From positions 1 through 18,434 of the forward strand of contig JAJYCH010000012.1 of the NCBI GenBank assembly GCA_021778575.1: a DNA stretch of 18,434 nt. The letters run 5' to 3'. Shown here one piece after another: positions 1-7,179 of this stretch. The notes beneath the pieces are model-generated. The model saw nothing but the letters and a program-made list of their open reading frames with translations. It searched no databases and was not told where the DNA came from. The translations under genes and the position numbers were made by a program. The first letter of the stretch is position 1. The number at the start of each line of letters is the position of its first letter. The stretch is from Planctomycetota bacterium. Lineage in GTDB: Bacteria; Planctomycetota; Planctomycetia; Isosphaerales; Isosphaeraceae.

Positions 1-579
1 GCCGAGCACGAGCTGAACGCCTCGACCTTCTCGGGACGGGTGACCGTTTCGACCCTCTCGGACATCTATTCGGGGATCGTCGCGGCGATCGGAACCCTCA
101 AGGGGTCGCTCCACGGTGGGGCCAACGAGGAAGCCTGGAAGGTCCTCGAATCGGTCGGATCACCCGAGAACGCCGAACGCTGGATCGAGGAAGCCCTGGC
201 CAAGAAGACCCGGATCATGGGCTTCGGCCACCGGGTCTACAAGACCGGCGACCCCCGGGCTCGAATCCTCAAGGCCCACTGCGCGGCGCTCGCGGCGGAA
301 GTGGGCGACGACCGCTGGGAGCGAATGGCCGAGCCGATCGAGAAGGCCGTCACCGAGCAGAAACAGCTTCCGCCGAACGTCGATTGGCCCAGCGCCCGGC
401 TCTATCACTACATGAACCTGGAGATTCATCTCTATACGCCGATCTTCGCGATGGCGCGGGTCGCCGGCTGGGCGGCACATATCATCGAGCAGCTCGACCA
501 CAACCGCCTGATGCGTCCCCGAGCCCGCTACATCGGCCCGCCCACCCGACCCGTGGTGCCGATCGCCGAACGGAAGTAA
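1..579 (+). CDS. gltA: Citrate synthase, C-terminal part (gene enters from the left edge)
   Basis: Citrate synthase condenses oxaloacetate with acetyl-CoA in the first step of the TCA cycle. The reading frame is open from base 1, so the gene begins outside the window; 192 C-terminal residues are present. Visible family signatures are HELNAS at the very start (first catalytic His region), KGSLHGGAN, MGFGHRVYK at about 217-243 with the oxaloacetate-binding His, DPRA, and NVDWPSA, whose Asp corresponds to the catalytic Asp. The typical C-terminal stretch follows (TPIFAMARVAGWAAH, then RPRARYIGP). It ends with TAA at 577-579 and is followed by a strong terminator. A GTG at 40 is internal and is not a start. 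A methylcitrate synthase cannot be excluded without the N-terminal half, but the motifs and tail fit an ordinary citrate synthase. The symbol is the usual one for the family. Confidence 0.95.
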   Translation, partial: AEHELNASTFSGRVTVSTLSDIYSGIVAAIGTLKGSLHGGANEEAWKVLESVGSPENAERWIEEALAKKTRIMGFGHRVYKTGDPRARILKAHCAALAAEVGDDRWERMAEPIEKAVTEQKQLPPNVDWPSARLYHYMNLEIHLYTPIFAMARVAGWAAHIIEQLDHNRLMRPRARYIGPPTRPVVPIAERK

Positions 580-613
580 CGGCAAATTTCACCAATCAAG
601 AGATCTGCAACCG

Positions 614-656
614 ATCGCCGGGGCTCGAAATATTCGAGCCCCGGCGATTTGTGTTT
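614..656 (+). terminator. Intrinsic terminator after citrate synthase
   Basis: Perfect 16-bp inverted repeat, 614-629 pairing with 633-648, with a 3-nt loop, followed by a T-rich stretch (TTTGTGTTT). It lies 35 bp after the citrate synthase stop codon. The stem is GC-rich in its middle, as expected for a factor-independent terminator. Confidence 0.85.
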
Positions 657-717
657 ATCTGTTGAAAGTATCGATGTGTCGTGTTCCGGAATGATTGCAC
701 GGCAACTTGACCAAACA

Positions 718-755
718 AATCACCCGTCGCGAAGCGAACTTCGCGGCGGGTGATT
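718..755 (-). terminator. Intrinsic terminator for the minus-strand gene ending at 792
   Basis: 17-bp inverted repeat, 718-734 pairing with 739-755, with one G-T type mismatch and a 4-nt CGAA loop. Read on the minus strand it lies about 37 bp past the stop of the 792-2459 gene and is followed by TTTGTTTGG. The stem is symmetric enough to act on both strands. Together with the hairpin at 614-648 it isolates two convergent genes. Confidence 0.75.
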
Positions 756-791
756 CTTGGTTTGCGATCGGACGGGATCAACCGGTCCCGG

Positions 792-2459
792 TTACTTCGG
801 CATCTCTGCGGGCGGGGAGTCGGGAGTGGTCGTGTCGGTGGCGGGAGCCGCAGCCGAGCCCCCCTTGGGCTTGACGATCGACTTGATCGCCGCCTTGTCG
901 TAAGCTTCGCGACGGCCTTCGAGCGGCGCCGAGTATTCATAGCCGAGCATGCTGAGCAGCTTTTCGAGCGGCAGCGGCCGGACGTTTTGATTACGGGCTT
1001 CTTGCGACGCGGCCGACTCTTCCTGGAGGAACGCGGTGTCGTCGCGGGCGGTCTCGGTGTCCTTCTTCGCGTTGAGGATCAAGGTGGGCCGATTATCGGT
1101 GACATAGGCGAACGCCAGTCCCGAAATCTTGCCCGAGGCCCGACCGACGGCGGGAGGAACCGGTTCACCGATCCGGGCGAACGCCCGGGCCACGGCCGCC
1201 TGCCCCGGAGCCCGGTCGACTCCCGGCGGCGGCAGGTCGAACTCGACCACGCCACCGGCGGCTTCGATCATCCGGATCAACTCGCCCCGGTCGTCTTTAC
1301 CGTCGCGATTCACGTCCATCTTGCCGATCAGAGCGAACCGCTGGGGGTGATCATAGCTCCAACCGACCGAGTAGATGAAGTCGTTATACTTGATCGGATC
1401 GGTCGGTAAGTAAGTGTTGACGATCCGGGCCAGGCTGTCATACTCCCCCTTGGCCGGGTCGCCCACCTTGATCAGCTCGACGGCGGCCTTGGGCTTGTCG
1501 CTAGAGAGGCCGACCGAATTCTTGTCGAAGATCGTGAACCGCATCAAGGGCCGAACCCCTTGCGAACGGTTGACGCTGACCCGAATCGTCTTGGTGCCGT
1601 AGTCCACGAAGGTGACCCGCCCACCGGGCCTGGTCATCACGTCTTCCTTGCGGTTGTTGATGTCCTGCAGGTCGCGACGGATCGCATTGAGGCTGGCAAT
1701 CCGTTTGTCACCCGCGTCGATCTTGGCCTGAAGGTCGTTGGTGACGTTGGTCAGCTTGGTTTCCGCCGTGGCGAGCTGTTCGGACTTGGCCTGGTTGTCG
1801 GTGACGAGGCCCGACCGAAGTTCTTCGTCCTTCTTGATGGTCGCGTCGAGTTCAGCCTTCGCGGTGGCGTAGGCGTCTTCGACGACCTTCTTCAAGTCGG
1901 AATTGACCTTGTTGGCCAGTTCCAGGTCACGCCTCAGGTCGATGTAGTTGAGGGCGACGGCGGCCGAGAGCTTGGCCTGATTGACCGTCAGATCCTTCAA
2001 CCGGGCGAGCGAGGCCTGGTACGACGTGTTCGAGTTCGTCACGTAGCTGTCGACCAGTTCCTTGGCCCGCTGCGTCAGGGCGGTGAACTGCGAGGCGTCG
2101 GCCCCCTTGGCTTCGATTTTCTTCTGGAAGTCGGCAACAGTGGTCGCGATCTCCGACTGCATCGTCTGAAGTTCCGACTTGATCGCCTCGTTATCCTTCT
2201 TCATCTGGGCCTTGGCGGCCTCGAAGTCCTCGATCAGCGGGTAACCGATCATGGTCCGATATTCATTCGCCTGGGTCGTGAAGGTCCGCAGGTCGTCATT
2301 CAGCGTTTTGATCTTTTTTTCCTGGGCGAGGTTCGCCTCAACTGCCTGGTTATAATAGGAGTTGAGGAAGTAGACCGCGACCAGCAACACCACCGCCAGC
2401 GCGATGCTGAGCGAAGTGGCGATTTTCAGCCCGAACGATTCATTCGACGAAGCAGCCAT
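792..2459 (-). CDS. Membrane-anchored coiled-coil protein with an EF-hand-like loop (function unknown)
   Basis: A 555-residue protein with ATG at 2459 and a GGGAG ribosome-binding site 9 nt upstream. There is one hydrophobic segment at about residues 13-32 with no clear cleavage site, so it is probably a signal anchor with the rest outside the cytoplasm. Residues about 40-275 are rich in K, E, A and Q with heptad-like spacing, suggesting a long coiled coil. Residues 280-380 look globular. A loop starting at D382 (DVNRDGKDDRGE) places acidic or polar residues at positions 1, 3, 5, 9 and 12 like an EF-hand or dockerin calcium loop. The following LIRMIEAAGG, and later TLILNA, weakly recall a BRCT-type fold; that is inference. 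The tail is rich in A, P and T. No family is recognised. It is divergent from the DUF2007 gene and ends at its own terminator. Confidence 0.85.
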   Translation of the reverse strand: MAASSNESFGLKIATSLSIALAVVLLVAVYFLNSYYNQAVEANLAQEKKIKTLNDDLRTFTTQANEYRTMIGYPLIEDFEAAKAQMKKDNEAIKSELQTMQSEIATTVADFQKKIEAKGADASQFTALTQRAKELVDSYVTNSNTSYQASLARLKDLTVNQAKLSAAVALNYIDLRRDLELANKVNSDLKKVVEDAYATAKAELDATIKKDEELRSGLVTDNQAKSEQLATAETKLTNVTNDLQAKIDAGDKRIASLNAIRRDLQDINNRKEDVMTRPGGRVTFVDYGTKTIRVSVNRSQGVRPLMRFTIFDKNSVGLSSDKPKAAVELIKVGDPAKGEYDSLARIVNTYLPTDPIKYNDFIYSVGWSYDHPQRFALIGKMDVNRDGKDDRGELIRMIEAAGGVVEFDLPPPGVDRAPGQAAVARAFARIGEPVPPAVGRASGKISGLAFAYVTDNRPTLILNAKKDTETARDDTAFLQEESAASQEARNQNVRPLPLEKLLSMLGYEYSAPLEGRREAYDKAAIKSIVKPKGGSAAAPATDTTTPDSPPAEMPK

Positions 2460-2913
2460 GGGTGTTTGCTCCCGCCGACGGACCGGCTCGCATACGTTGC
2501 GCTACGGACGATCCGACGGTTTGCAGATAATATGTCACACGAGCCGTGAATGACGCGGCGAATCGCGAAGAAAACCGTGATGCTGGACCGGAGAACAAGC
2601 CGACCCGAGGAAAGTTCGGCCTTGTAACGATTATAAGACGCGAACCTGTCGCCAAGCTAGCGAGTTCGGGAGACTGGGGGATCTCGGGCAACCGGGCCCG
2701 TGATCCTCTTCGTCCTATCTTGACATCAATTTGACGATCGGGCGGAAGGAAAGTTCCCGGAACCGTAAGATTCCGCTTTTGGGGGGTCGGACCGGCTCGG
2801 AACCGCTGGTAACTTTCCCTACCCCGGCGGTCGCCGTACCATGATCCTGGGGTTGCTCGGGATTCATCCTCACGATCGTTCCGGGCTCGGGCCTGGTGGG
2901 GGCAGAACATTTC
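2460..2913. other. Divergent intergenic region
   Basis: 454 bp between two divergent genes. A TATAAT-like hexamer is present on the minus strand (2635 down to 2630), but no -35 lies at a proper distance. A TTGACA at 2720-2725 on the plus strand has no matching -10. An 8-bp inverted repeat (2748-2755 with 2811-2818) spans a 55-nt loop, and a CGGAACCG sequence occurs twice inside it. No credible small gene or RNA was seen. Confidence 0.4.
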
Positions 2914-3540
2914 ATGGAAGACGCATCCTGGATCGAGTCGACGCCGGTCTCGCCACGCTATTGCCCACGGTGCCGCGTGGTGGCCGACCGCCTTGAGGCC
3001 GACGCCACGCTCTGCGCCGAATGTGGCGAGACCCTCCGCCGGCAGGGATATTGCTCGATCTGCGAACGCTTCTGGAAGCTCGATGCCGGCGAGCTTTGTC
3101 CCAAGCATGATGTGGAACTGCTCGACGAGCCGCCGCCGCAGATCCTCCTGCCCCCCGGCGACCGCGCCTCGCTGGTCACCGTCGCGACCTATTCGCACCC
3201 CAACCTGGCCAATGCTCCGCGAATCCGGCTGGAGGCCGAAGGGATTCCGACGTTCCTGGATGGCGAGCGGATCGCCGGGAATACCCTGTACCAGGTCGCC
3301 ACCGGTGGGGTCCGGCTTCAGGTTCCGGCCTCGCTGGCCTCGGCGGCTCGGATCTTGATCGCCCAGTCTTGGGCCCCTCCGGCCGAGACCGAGGATGACC
3401 TTGACGACGCCTGGGAACAGCTCGCCCCCGATCCGGGAGTCCACGCCCGATCGATCATGAAGGCATCGATCCTCGTCTTTCTGTTCGGCCCGATCGTCAT
3501 CGCGGCGCTCTCGGCCCTGATCAAAGCCCTGGGCCAGTGA
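2914..3540 (+). CDS. Zinc-ribbon / DUF2007 protein with C-terminal membrane tail
   Basis: A 208-residue protein. ATG at 2914 is chosen because a G-rich run (GGTGGGGGC) lies just upstream; an in-frame GTG at 2896 would add six residues and looks less likely. The N-terminal third has paired metal-ligand motifs: CPRC (17/20), CAEC (34/37), CSIC (47/50) and CPKH (62/65), consistent with two zinc ribbons. Residues about 86-152 (VTVATYSHPNLANAPRI through LYQVATGGVRLQVP) match the pattern of DUF2007, a small domain called a putative prokaryotic signal-transducing domain whose ligand is unknown. An acidic linker is followed by one hydrophobic helix at 182-204, which would anchor the protein with its bulk in the cytoplasm. 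Function is unknown; a sensory or regulatory adaptor is inference from the domains. Confidence 0.8.
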   Translation: MEDASWIESTPVSPRYCPRCRVVADRLEADATLCAECGETLRRQGYCSICERFWKLDAGELCPKHDVELLDEPPPQILLPPGDRASLVTVATYSHPNLANAPRIRLEAEGIPTFLDGERIAGNTLYQVATGGVRLQVPASLASAARILIAQSWAPPAETEDDLDDAWEQLAPDPGVHARSIMKASILVFLFGPIVIAALSALIKALGQ

Positions 3541-3617
3541 AGTCCCGGGGCCGACGAGTTCCGAGAATCGGACCGGCCGGGCACCACCAAAGGCATCCGG
3601 TTGGGTCGGACAGCCGG

Positions 3618-3645
3618 TTGACACCCTGGCTGGGCCGCCTATAAT
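3618..3645 (+). promoter_or_regulatory. Consensus sigma-70-type promoter for the redoxin gene
   Basis: TTGACA at 3618-3623, a 16-nt spacer, then TATAAT at 3640-3645. Both hexamers match the consensus perfectly. Predicted transcription start is near 3652, giving a leader of about 240 nt before the redoxin ATG at 3892. Given the GC-rich surroundings, a chance perfect match is unlikely. Confidence 0.75.
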
Positions 3646-3891
3646 CGGGTCGGAATTGCCGCCGGAATCCGCGAATCCGGGGACCTTCCGGCCGATTCTG
3701 ACGCTCTCATAGCTAGACCCGAATCCTTTGACGACTGCATGTGCGTCGATTCGATCAAGGTTCCCCGAGGGAATGGCTCGGGGGGCTTGTCGGCGAGTGA
3801 AGCGTTCGCGGTCGACCGAAGGATGAACGTCCGCCCGCCCCGGAATTTCTCTCAGAGCAGCAGACACTTTACCTTCCAGGAGATCGCTCTC
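3646..3891 (+). promoter_or_regulatory. Long 5' leader of the redoxin gene
   Basis: About 240 nt between the predicted transcription start and the redoxin start codon. It contains a 7-bp perfect hairpin (3763-3769 with 3777-3783, 7-nt loop) with no T-run after it. From ATG 3739 the frame is open into the redoxin, giving 51 extra codons. The signal peptide and ribosome-binding site argue that translation starts at 3892. I recognise no known riboswitch here. Confidence 0.35.
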
Positions 3892-4518
3892 ATGCGTCAG
3901 TGGACCTTGAGCCTGGCCGTTGTGGCCCTCGTCGCCGGCACCAGCTTCGCCGGCAAGTATAACACCAAGCTGAGCCTCGGCGACAAAGCCCCGGCGATCG
4001 CCGGCCTGACCGCCACCGAAGGCGACAAGGAAACGACCGTCAACCTGGCCGACATCAAGGAAGACGTGGTCGTTGTCGCCTTCCTGGCCAACCACTGCCC
4101 GGCCGTCCAGGCCACCGAAGACCGCCTGGCCGACGTGGCCAAGTCGTTCAAGGGCAAGAGCGTCAAGTTCGTCGGCATCTGCTGCTCGGGCGACGCCGCC
4201 GACGAGAAGAGCGAGGACGCCATCCCCGCCATCAAGACCAAGTTCAAAGAGGGCAAGTACGCCGGCAACACCGTCTACGGCGTTGACGCCACGGGCAAGA
4301 TCGGCAAGGCCTACGGCGCCACCCGGACCCCCGAGTTCTTCGTCCTCGACAAGAACCGGACCGTCAAGTACATGGGCGCTCTCGACGACAGCACCCAGGA
4401 CGAGAGCAAGGTCAAGCAGTCGTACCTGAAGCCGGCCATCGAAGCCGTCCTCGGCAACGAGACCGTCGAAGTCACCGAGACCCGCGCCGTCGGCTGCGGA
4501 ATCTCCTACAAGCGTTGA
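3892..4518 (+). CDS. Exported thioredoxin-fold redoxin (AhpC/TSA-like) with a single-Cys NHCP motif
   Basis: A 208-residue protein. ATG at 3892 has AGGAG (3878-3882) 9 nt upstream and starts a clear signal peptide (MRQWTL, a hydrophobic core, then FAGK), so it acts in the cell envelope. The body has the thioredoxin fold: GDKAPAI opening, strand VVVAFLANHCP with C69 in N-H-C-P where classical thioredoxins have CxxC, then VGICCSG with C97/C98, and a cis-Pro region RTPEFFVLD at about 145-153. The C-terminus ends with a conserved-looking AVGCGISYKR containing C202. A lone peroxidatic-type Cys plus a distal Cys suggests thiol peroxidase or other redoxin chemistry rather than dithiol oxidoreductase activity; the substrate is unknown. 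Codons end strongly in C or G, fitting high expression from the consensus promoter. The next gene is another thioredoxin-like protein. Confidence 0.85.
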   Translation: MRQWTLSLAVVALVAGTSFAGKYNTKLSLGDKAPAIAGLTATEGDKETTVNLADIKEDVVVVAFLANHCPAVQATEDRLADVAKSFKGKSVKFVGICCSGDAADEKSEDAIPAIKTKFKEGKYAGNTVYGVDATGKIGKAYGATRTPEFFVLDKNRTVKYMGALDDSTQDESKVKQSYLKPAIEAVLGNETVEVTETRAVGCGISYKR

Positions 4519-4560
4519 GATCGGGTCTGAACCCGACCGATGCGGAACGATTGTTAATCT

Positions 4561-4598
4561 CCTCGCCGCCGGGCCATCCCCCGGCGGCGAGGTCGTTT
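4561..4598 (+). terminator. Strong terminator between redoxin and TlpA-like genes
   Basis: Perfect 13-bp GC-rich inverted repeat (4561-4573 with 4580-4592) with a 6-nt loop, followed by TCGTTTCT. It lies 42 bp after the redoxin stop. It suggests the two thioredoxin-fold genes are separate or attenuated units rather than a simple operon. Confidence 0.75.
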
Positions 4599-4659
4599 CT
4601 CGACCTGGAACCGCCATCAAGACGTACCCTTGGCCGAAGTGAAGTGGAGTGGATCGACC

Positions 4660-5208
4660 ATGAAAACGACTGTCCGCCTCGCGCTGGTTGTCGCCCTGTC
4701 GGGAATCGGCTTTGTGGCCCTCGCCCCGGCCGGAGCGAACGAAAAAGACGCCGAGGTCAAGCTGACCCCGGTCAAGTGGCCCGGCTACCTGGCCGAGGTC
4801 GCCGCCCACCCCAAGGCGAAGCTGGTGATCGTCGACGCCTGGGCGACCTGGTGCGGCCCCTGCATGAAGAACTTCCCGCACCTGGTCGAAATGCACGAGA
4901 AATACGCCGACAAGGGGCTGGTCGCCGTCTCGCTCTCGCTCGATGAATCCGACAACGCCAAGAAGGTGACCAAGGCGCTCGACTTCCTCAAGGAAAAGCA
5001 CGCGACCTTCACCAACCTGATCCTCGACGAGCGGAACGACGACGCCTTCGAGAAGCTCAACATCGGCGCCATCCCCGCCGTCTTCCTGTACACGCCCGAC
5101 GGCAAGGAACTGAAGCGGTTCACCCTTGACGACGTCGACAAGCTGTTCACCTACGAGCAGGTCGAAGCGTACGTGAAGGATTATCTCGACGGCAAGAAGC
5201 CGAAATGA
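4660..5208 (+). CDS. TlpA-like exported thioredoxin (WCGPC)
   Basis: A 182-residue protein. ATG at 4660 has GGAG (4646-4649) 10 nt upstream; an in-frame TTG at 4630 is less likely because the signal peptide begins right after 4660. Residues 1-27 form a signal peptide (hydrophobic core, APAGANEK cleavage region). The mature part is a thioredoxin domain: strand KLVIVDAWATWCGPC with the catalytic pair C65/C68, the TlpA-type VSLSLDES strand, and cis-Pro P139 in GAIPAVFLY. Such proteins reduce or exchange disulfides of envelope proteins, or serve cytochrome maturation in some bacteria; the partner here is unknown. It lies downstream of another redoxin, across a terminator, with similarly biased codon use. 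A palindromic repeat element follows the stop. Confidence 0.88.
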   Translation: MKTTVRLALVVALSGIGFVALAPAGANEKDAEVKLTPVKWPGYLAEVAAHPKAKLVIVDAWATWCGPCMKNFPHLVEMHEKYADKGLVAVSLSLDESDNAKKVTKALDFLKEKHATFTNLILDERNDDAFEKLNIGAIPAVFLYTPDGKELKRFTLDDVDKLFTYEQVEAYVKDYLDGKKPK

Positions 5209-5230
5209 TCGAGGACGCCGGGCTGGCCCT

Positions 5231-5499
5231 GATAATTCGGGTGTACCCGGATGATCGGGTTGGCTGTGGGGTGATAGGTGCACTGGAGTGCGAGAGCTTG
5301 CTCTCGCTTTGCTTCGTGGAGCTTGCTCCACGGTCCTGAATCCGGAAATCCGCAGAACGGCCCTGCCACTCGGCTCGGAGCAAGCTCCGGTCGCCAGAGC
5401 GAGAGCAAGCTCTCGCACTCCAGAGCGGGCTTCGTCGGTGAAGGTCGAAGGGAGGGCCGACCGGAGCCCCCCCGAAAATCCGGGGACACCCGATAATTC
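5231..5499. repeat. Outer imperfect inverted repeat enclosing the 141-bp element
   Basis: Sequence at 5231-5252 (GATAATTCGGGTGTACCCGG and two more bases) is matched in inverted orientation at 5478-5499; the inner 15 bases agree at 14 positions. The pair encloses the element at 5283-5423. The right arm extends to about 5470 with a CCCCGAAAATCCGG core that also occurs near 12.05 and 12.11 kb. Confidence 0.55.
5283..5423. repeat. 141-bp palindromic element with 26-bp perfect terminal inverted repeats (MITE/REP-like), copy 1
   Basis: Bases 5283-5308 are the exact reverse complement of 5398-5423. Four small hairpins share one 10-bp core: GAGCTTGCTC at 5294-5303 and 5319-5328, and its inverse GAGCAAGCTC at 5378-5387 and 5403-5412. 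The middle (about 5333-5375) is not palindromic. No coding content is credible, although several frames stay open through it. A second copy lies at 18329 to the window end. No transposase is nearby, so if mobile it would depend on a gene elsewhere; that is inference. Confidence 0.85.
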
Positions 5500-5517
5500 T
5501 CGAACCGAAAAAGAGGA

Positions 5518-5547
5518 TTGTCCGATCCCTGGCCGATCGAGTATCGT
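5518..5547 (+). promoter_or_regulatory. Possible promoter for rpmE
   Basis: TTGTCC at 5518-5523, an 18-nt spacer, then TATCGT at 5542-5547, about 85 bp before the rpmE start. Each hexamer is 4 of 6 to consensus, and the position is sensible. It is just outside the repeat element. Confidence 0.3.
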
Positions 5548-5631
5548 AATACCCCTGGCTCGCCGCATCGAGGTCTGATTTCCGGACTTCGGCAGGTGGT
5601 GGGCGTTCTGTTCTCGAAAGATGAGGCGACG

Positions 5632-5877
5632 ATGAAGGACGGCATTCACCCGAAGTATCTGGACGCGACCGTGACCTGTGGCTGCGGCAACACGTTCGCC
5701 ACTCGCAGCACCAAGCCCAAGATCGTGGTCGAAGTCTGCTCGAAGTGCCACCCGTTCTATACCGGGTCGCAGAAGTTCGTGGACGCTGCGGGTCGGGTCG
5801 ATAAGTTCAACAAGAAGTTCCAGGGAACCTACGGCAAGGCCAAGAAGCCGGCCGAAGTGGCCGCCGAGAAAGCCTAG
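5632..5877 (+). CDS. rpmE: Ribosomal protein L31 (bL31)
   Basis: An 81-residue protein of the large ribosomal subunit. It begins MKDGIHPKY, the usual L31 opening. It has C16 and C18 in TCGCGN and C36/C39 in [10 protein letters not shown], the metal-binding set of the zinc-containing L31 form rather than the Cys-free paralogue. The tail ([10 protein letters not shown]) is followed by a lysine/alanine-rich end. ATG at 5632 has GAGG (5623-5626) 5 nt upstream; the frame extends further upstream but without family similarity. It lies just ahead of prfA, a widespread gene order, and the two genes are separated by a long hairpin at 5901-5944. Confidence 0.95.
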   Translation: MKDGIHPKYLDATVTCGCGNTFATRSTKPKIVVEVCSKCHPFYTGSQKFVDAAGRVDKFNKKFQGTYGKAKKPAEVAAEKA

Positions 5878-5900
5878 TCGTCGCCGCTCTCGATCACCGA

Positions 5901-5944
5901 ACGGCCCGTCGGACCTCACCTGGTGTGAAGTCCGGTCGGGCCGT
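5901..5944 (+). terminator. Long hairpin between rpmE and prfA
   Basis: Bases 5901-5908 pair with 5937-5944 (8 bp). After a small internal loop, 5910-5914 pair with 5930-5934, and TCAC/GTGA (5916-5919 with 5925-5928) closes the top. Downstream is only moderately T-rich (GTTAGTTT). It could terminate or attenuate rpmE transcription before prfA. Confidence 0.5.
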
Positions 5945-5997
5945 CGATCGTTAGTTTCGATGGCGGTCCCCCACTCGTCAGGCTCCGAGGCCCGTCC

Positions 5998-7068
5998 GTG
6001 TTCGAGAAAATGCAGGCTGATTACCAGCGGTTTCTGGAGCTGGAATCCGCGCTGGTCGACCCGGCACTGGCGACCGAGCCGGCGCGCTACGCCGCCCTGG
6101 CCAAGGAGCGCGGCAGCCTGGCCAAGATGGCCGTGCCTTATGGCCGCTACCTCGAACTCGGCCGCGAGATCCAGCAAGCTCGGAGCATGATCGAGGCCGA
6201 GCCTGACTTCGACATGCGAACCTATGCCGAGGCCGAGCTGGAATCGCTCGTCGCCCGTCAGCAAGAGGTCGGCGAGACGCTTCGCGACATGCTCTACGAC
6301 AAGGCCGCCGGGTCGGACCGGGCCGGCCTGATCGTCGAGATTCGCGCGGGGGTCGGCGGCGACGAGGCCGCTCTGTTCGCTCGCGACCTCTCCGAGATGT
6401 ACCGACGTTACGCCGACTCGAAGAACTGGCGGTTCGAGACCCTCGAAATCGTCCCCACCGAACTCGGCGGCCATCGCGAGGCGACCTTCGGGATCACCGG
6501 CGAAGGGGCCTTTCGCCACCTTCAGTTCGAGAGCGGAACCCACCGGGTCCAGCGCGTGCCCGAGACCGAGACCCAGGGACGCGTCCATACCTCGGCCGCG
6601 ACCGTCGCCATCCTGCCCGAGCCTGAAGAAGTCGATATCGTGATCCGTGACGAGGACCTCCAGGTCGACACCATGACCGCCGGCGGTCCCGGCGGACAGC
6701 ACCAGAACAAGACCGCCAGCGCCGTCCGGATGACTCACCTGCCGACCGGTGTCGTCGTCGTCTGCCGCGACGAGCGGAGCCAGCACAAGAACCGGGCCAA
6801 GGCCCTGCGAATTCTCCGGGGCCGACTCTTCGATCAAAAGGAAGAAAAGGCCCGATCCGAGCGAGCCGAACAGCGCCGGACGTTGATCGGATCTGGCGAC
6901 CGCTCGCAGCGAATCCGGACCTACAGCTTCCCCCAGAACCGCGTGACCGACCACCGGATCAACCAGACGTGGTACAACCTCGATCGAATCATCGTCGGCG
7001 ACCTCGACCCGGTTTGCACCGCGCTGATCGACCACGATCGTCGCGAACAGTTGGGCGATCTGTCCTGA
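5998..7068 (+). CDS. prfA: Peptide chain release factor 1
   Basis: RF1 reads UAA and UAG stop codons and triggers peptide release on the ribosome. The 356 residues match the usual family length. The anticodon-like tripeptide is P188-E-T190 in [16 protein letters not shown]. The catalytic GGQ is at 232-234 in [16 protein letters not shown], followed by the family stretch THLPTGVVV and [13 protein letters not shown]. The C-terminal [16 protein letters not shown] is also typical. The start is GTG at 5998; an ATG at 6010 (residue 5) is an alternative and no strong ribosome-binding site decides between them. The gene sits between rpmE and prmC; PrmC methylates the Gln of this GGQ motif, which makes the neighbourhood functionally coherent. 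Confidence 0.96.
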   Translation: MFEKMQADYQRFLELESALVDPALATEPARYAALAKERGSLAKMAVPYGRYLELGREIQQARSMIEAEPDFDMRTYAEAELESLVARQQEVGETLRDMLYDKAAGSDRAGLIVEIRAGVGGDEAALFARDLSEMYRRYADSKNWRFETLEIVPTELGGHREATFGITGEGAFRHLQFESGTHRVQRVPETETQGRVHTSAATVAILPEPEEVDIVIRDEDLQVDTMTAGGPGGQHQNKTASAVRMTHLPTGVVVVCRDERSQHKNRAKALRILRGRLFDQKEEKARSERAEQRRTLIGSGDRSQRIRTYSFPQNRVTDHRINQTWYNLDRIIVGDLDPVCTALIDHDRREQLGDLS

Positions 7069-7179
7069 ACTTTACGACCGCCCCGCATTCGGAAGTCATC
7101 AACAGGATCGTGAATTTCGGGGTTGATGAACACACAATCTTCGGTCGGATCGCCCTGAAGTTCCGCGAGAGAGAACACC

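Noticed and set aside
1560..2549. 329-codon plus-strand frame antisense to the coiled-coil gene
   Set aside because: Mirror of the real minus-strand gene. It has no ribosome-binding site, no domain and an unnatural amino-acid mix.
5147..5645. Several open frames across the palindromic element on both strands
   Set aside because: Palindromic, stop-poor repeat DNA gives mirrored peptides such as RELALAL in many frames. No frame has a start signal or a homolog that I recognise.
6559..6567. PET rather than PAT in the release-factor recognition tripeptide
   Set aside because: RF1 requires P-x-T and Glu in the middle is, as far as I recall, common in bacterial RF1, so this is not unusual.
2440..7035. 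A 1531-codon open frame on the minus strand running antisense through the DUF2007, redoxin, TlpA, rpmE and prfA genes
   Set aside because: It opposes well-supported genes and crosses several intergenic spacers. Its composition is what GC-rich codon bias leaves on the opposite strand, and no domain is recognisable. Its length is notable but not evidence of a gene.
7096..7129. 8-bp inverted repeat between prfA and prmC
   Set aside because: The stem is AT-containing with an 18-nt loop and no T-run, so neither a terminator nor another element can be claimed.
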